From an uncultured Campylobacter sp. (lineage in GTDB: Bacteria; Campylobacterota; Campylobacteria; Campylobacterales; Campylobacteraceae), in contig CAAHEJ010000034.1 in the NCBI GenBank assembly GCA_900772495.1, positions 1 through 14,169 of the forward strand: DNA of 14,169 nt, written 5' to 3'. Of this stretch, positions 13,823-14,169 are shown piece after piece. Under the pieces are notes generated by a model that saw only the letters and a list, made by a program, of their open reading frames with translations, ran no database searches and was not told where the DNA came from. Within the stretch, counting starts at the first letter, position 1. Each line of letters opens with the position of its first letter. A program made the position numbers and the translations under genes.

Positions 13823-13844
13823 GCTTGTTTTGCATTTGACAAGC
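13823..13844. repeat. Hairpin sharing sequence with the one at 4439
   Basis: GCTTGT and ACAAGC pair around a ten-base loop. Read on the minus strand the element begins GCTTGTCAAAT and ends AACAAGC, the same ends as the plus-strand hairpin at 4439-4456. No T run follows, so it is not a clear terminator for nrdB. Confidence 0.45.
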
Positions 13845-13937
13845 AAGGTGTAAAATAAAAGGGGTAAGTTTTATCACAAATTCACGGATAGTAAAAGTAA
13901 AGCGACAAAGGGCAAGTTGCAAGCAAATCGCCAAGCA

Positions 13938-14011
13938 AGAGCAAGCTAAAACCCAAGCAAACGCAAATTGCAAAAAAGCAAAAGCGCAGAGCAAACTAAA
14001 ACCCCAAGCAA
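13938..14011. repeat. Near-identical direct repeat after nrdB
   Basis: A 23-base copy at 13938-13960 and a 24-base copy at 13988-14011 share the pattern AGAGCAA-R-CTAAAACC-CAAGCAA, differing by one base change and one extra C, 50 bases apart. The surroundings are full of AAGCAA/GCAAA units. With this, the 332-base gap between nrdB and pncB holds only repeats and the pncB promoter; I see no gene in it. Confidence 0.6.
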
Positions 14012-14014
14012 GCC

Positions 14015-14169
14015 CTAAAAATCATCAAAAGTAATGCTTCCTTTGGAGTAGTTTGTAACCTTGCTTTCAAAGAAATTCGCCTTTTGGTCGTTAAATTTAG
14101 AAAACTCATCTACCCATTTTATCGGGTGATTAGCGTTGTAAAGTTTGTCAAGGTGAATCGCCACAAGCC
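14015..14169 (-). CDS. nrdB: Ribonucleotide reductase beta (small) subunit, C-terminal 50 residues
   Basis: The beta subunit carries the metal cofactor and tyrosyl radical used to make deoxyribonucleotides. Only its end is inside the window: VAIHLDKLYNANHPIKWVDE, FSKFNDQKANFFESKVTNYS and KGSITFDDF, then TAG at 14017-14015. NPI-like HPIKWVDE, the N-F-FE segment and the short acidic-aromatic tail that docks on the alpha subunit identify it. The N-terminus lies beyond the right edge. It is upstream of pncB on the same strand but separated by 332 bases, so pncB probably has its own promoter. I use nrdB rather than nrdF because Campylobacter has a class Ia-type pair; the tail alone cannot settle this. 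Confidence 0.85.
   Translation of the reverse strand, partial: LVAIHLDKLYNANHPIKWVDEFSKFNDQKANFFESKVTNYSKGSITFDDF

Noticed and set aside
13782..13994. Minus-strand 70-codon frame with a hydrophobic start after nrdB
   Set aside because: It is read from the GCTTGC/TTTGC direct-repeat region, has no ribosome site, and its hydrophobic Ala/Leu/Cys pattern follows from the repeat.
1..14169. CRISPR array, tRNA, rRNA, insertion sequence or prophage
   Set aside because: No regularly spaced identical repeats, cloverleaf signature, transposase or phage protein is visible on either strand.

Overview
The window looks like chromosomal DNA of a Campylobacterota bacterium, most likely a Campylobacter species. 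The basis is the protein types (dimeric all-alpha dUTPase, a Campylobacter-like Pcm variant, the RimO-TilS pair, orphan KpsF), the extended -10 promoters (T-rich stretch, TGN, TATAAT or TACAAT), and AT-rich intergenic DNA. Core genes are richer in GC than expected for C. jejuni (a 60-base block in kpsF counts 31 G+C), so I go no further than genus. There is no tRNA, rRNA, CRISPR array, transposase or phage gene.

Layout. 1-729 is the N-terminal half of rho (minus, cut by the left edge). prfB (minus) and the rimO-tilS pair (plus) diverge from a compact region with interlocked -10 elements. A three-gene minus-strand operon follows: dut, an AT-rich PD-(D/E)XK-nuclease-like gene, and an EI24/CysZ-like membrane protein, with start and stop codons touching or overlapping. 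Divergent from dut is an AT-rich, GT9-like glycosyltransferase gene (plus). It converges on a 193-residue protein of unknown function (minus) whose promoter matches the flagellar sigma-28 consensus. Facing away from that gene are a YhbP/UPF0306-family gene, apparently leaderless, and kpsF (arabinose-5-phosphate isomerase). After a repeat-bearing gap of about 500 bases comes an AAA_14/DUF4143-like ATPase with an altered Walker A motif. The right end is a minus-strand row: nrdB (C-terminus only, cut by the right edge), pncB, a possible 29-residue basic micro-protein, and pcm.

How the genes fit together. Most encode housekeeping functions: transcription termination (Rho), translation termination and decoding (RF2, RimO, TilS), nucleotide hygiene and supply (Dut, NrdB), NAD salvage (PncB), protein repair (Pcm) and Kdo precursor supply (KpsF). 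From memory, prfB-rimO-tilS-...-dut-...-kpsF resembles the edge of the C. jejuni capsule locus, but no kps transporter gene is present here and kpsF leads directly to an unrelated ATPase.

The accessory-looking items are the nuclease-like gene inside the dut operon, the glycosyltransferase, the odd ATPase and the repeat-rich gaps. I found no proven new system. The best leads are the dUTPase-coupled nuclease, the micro-ORF whose stop overlaps the pcm start, the sigma-28-type promoter on an unknown gene, and the ATPase with Lys in place of the Walker A Ser/Thr.
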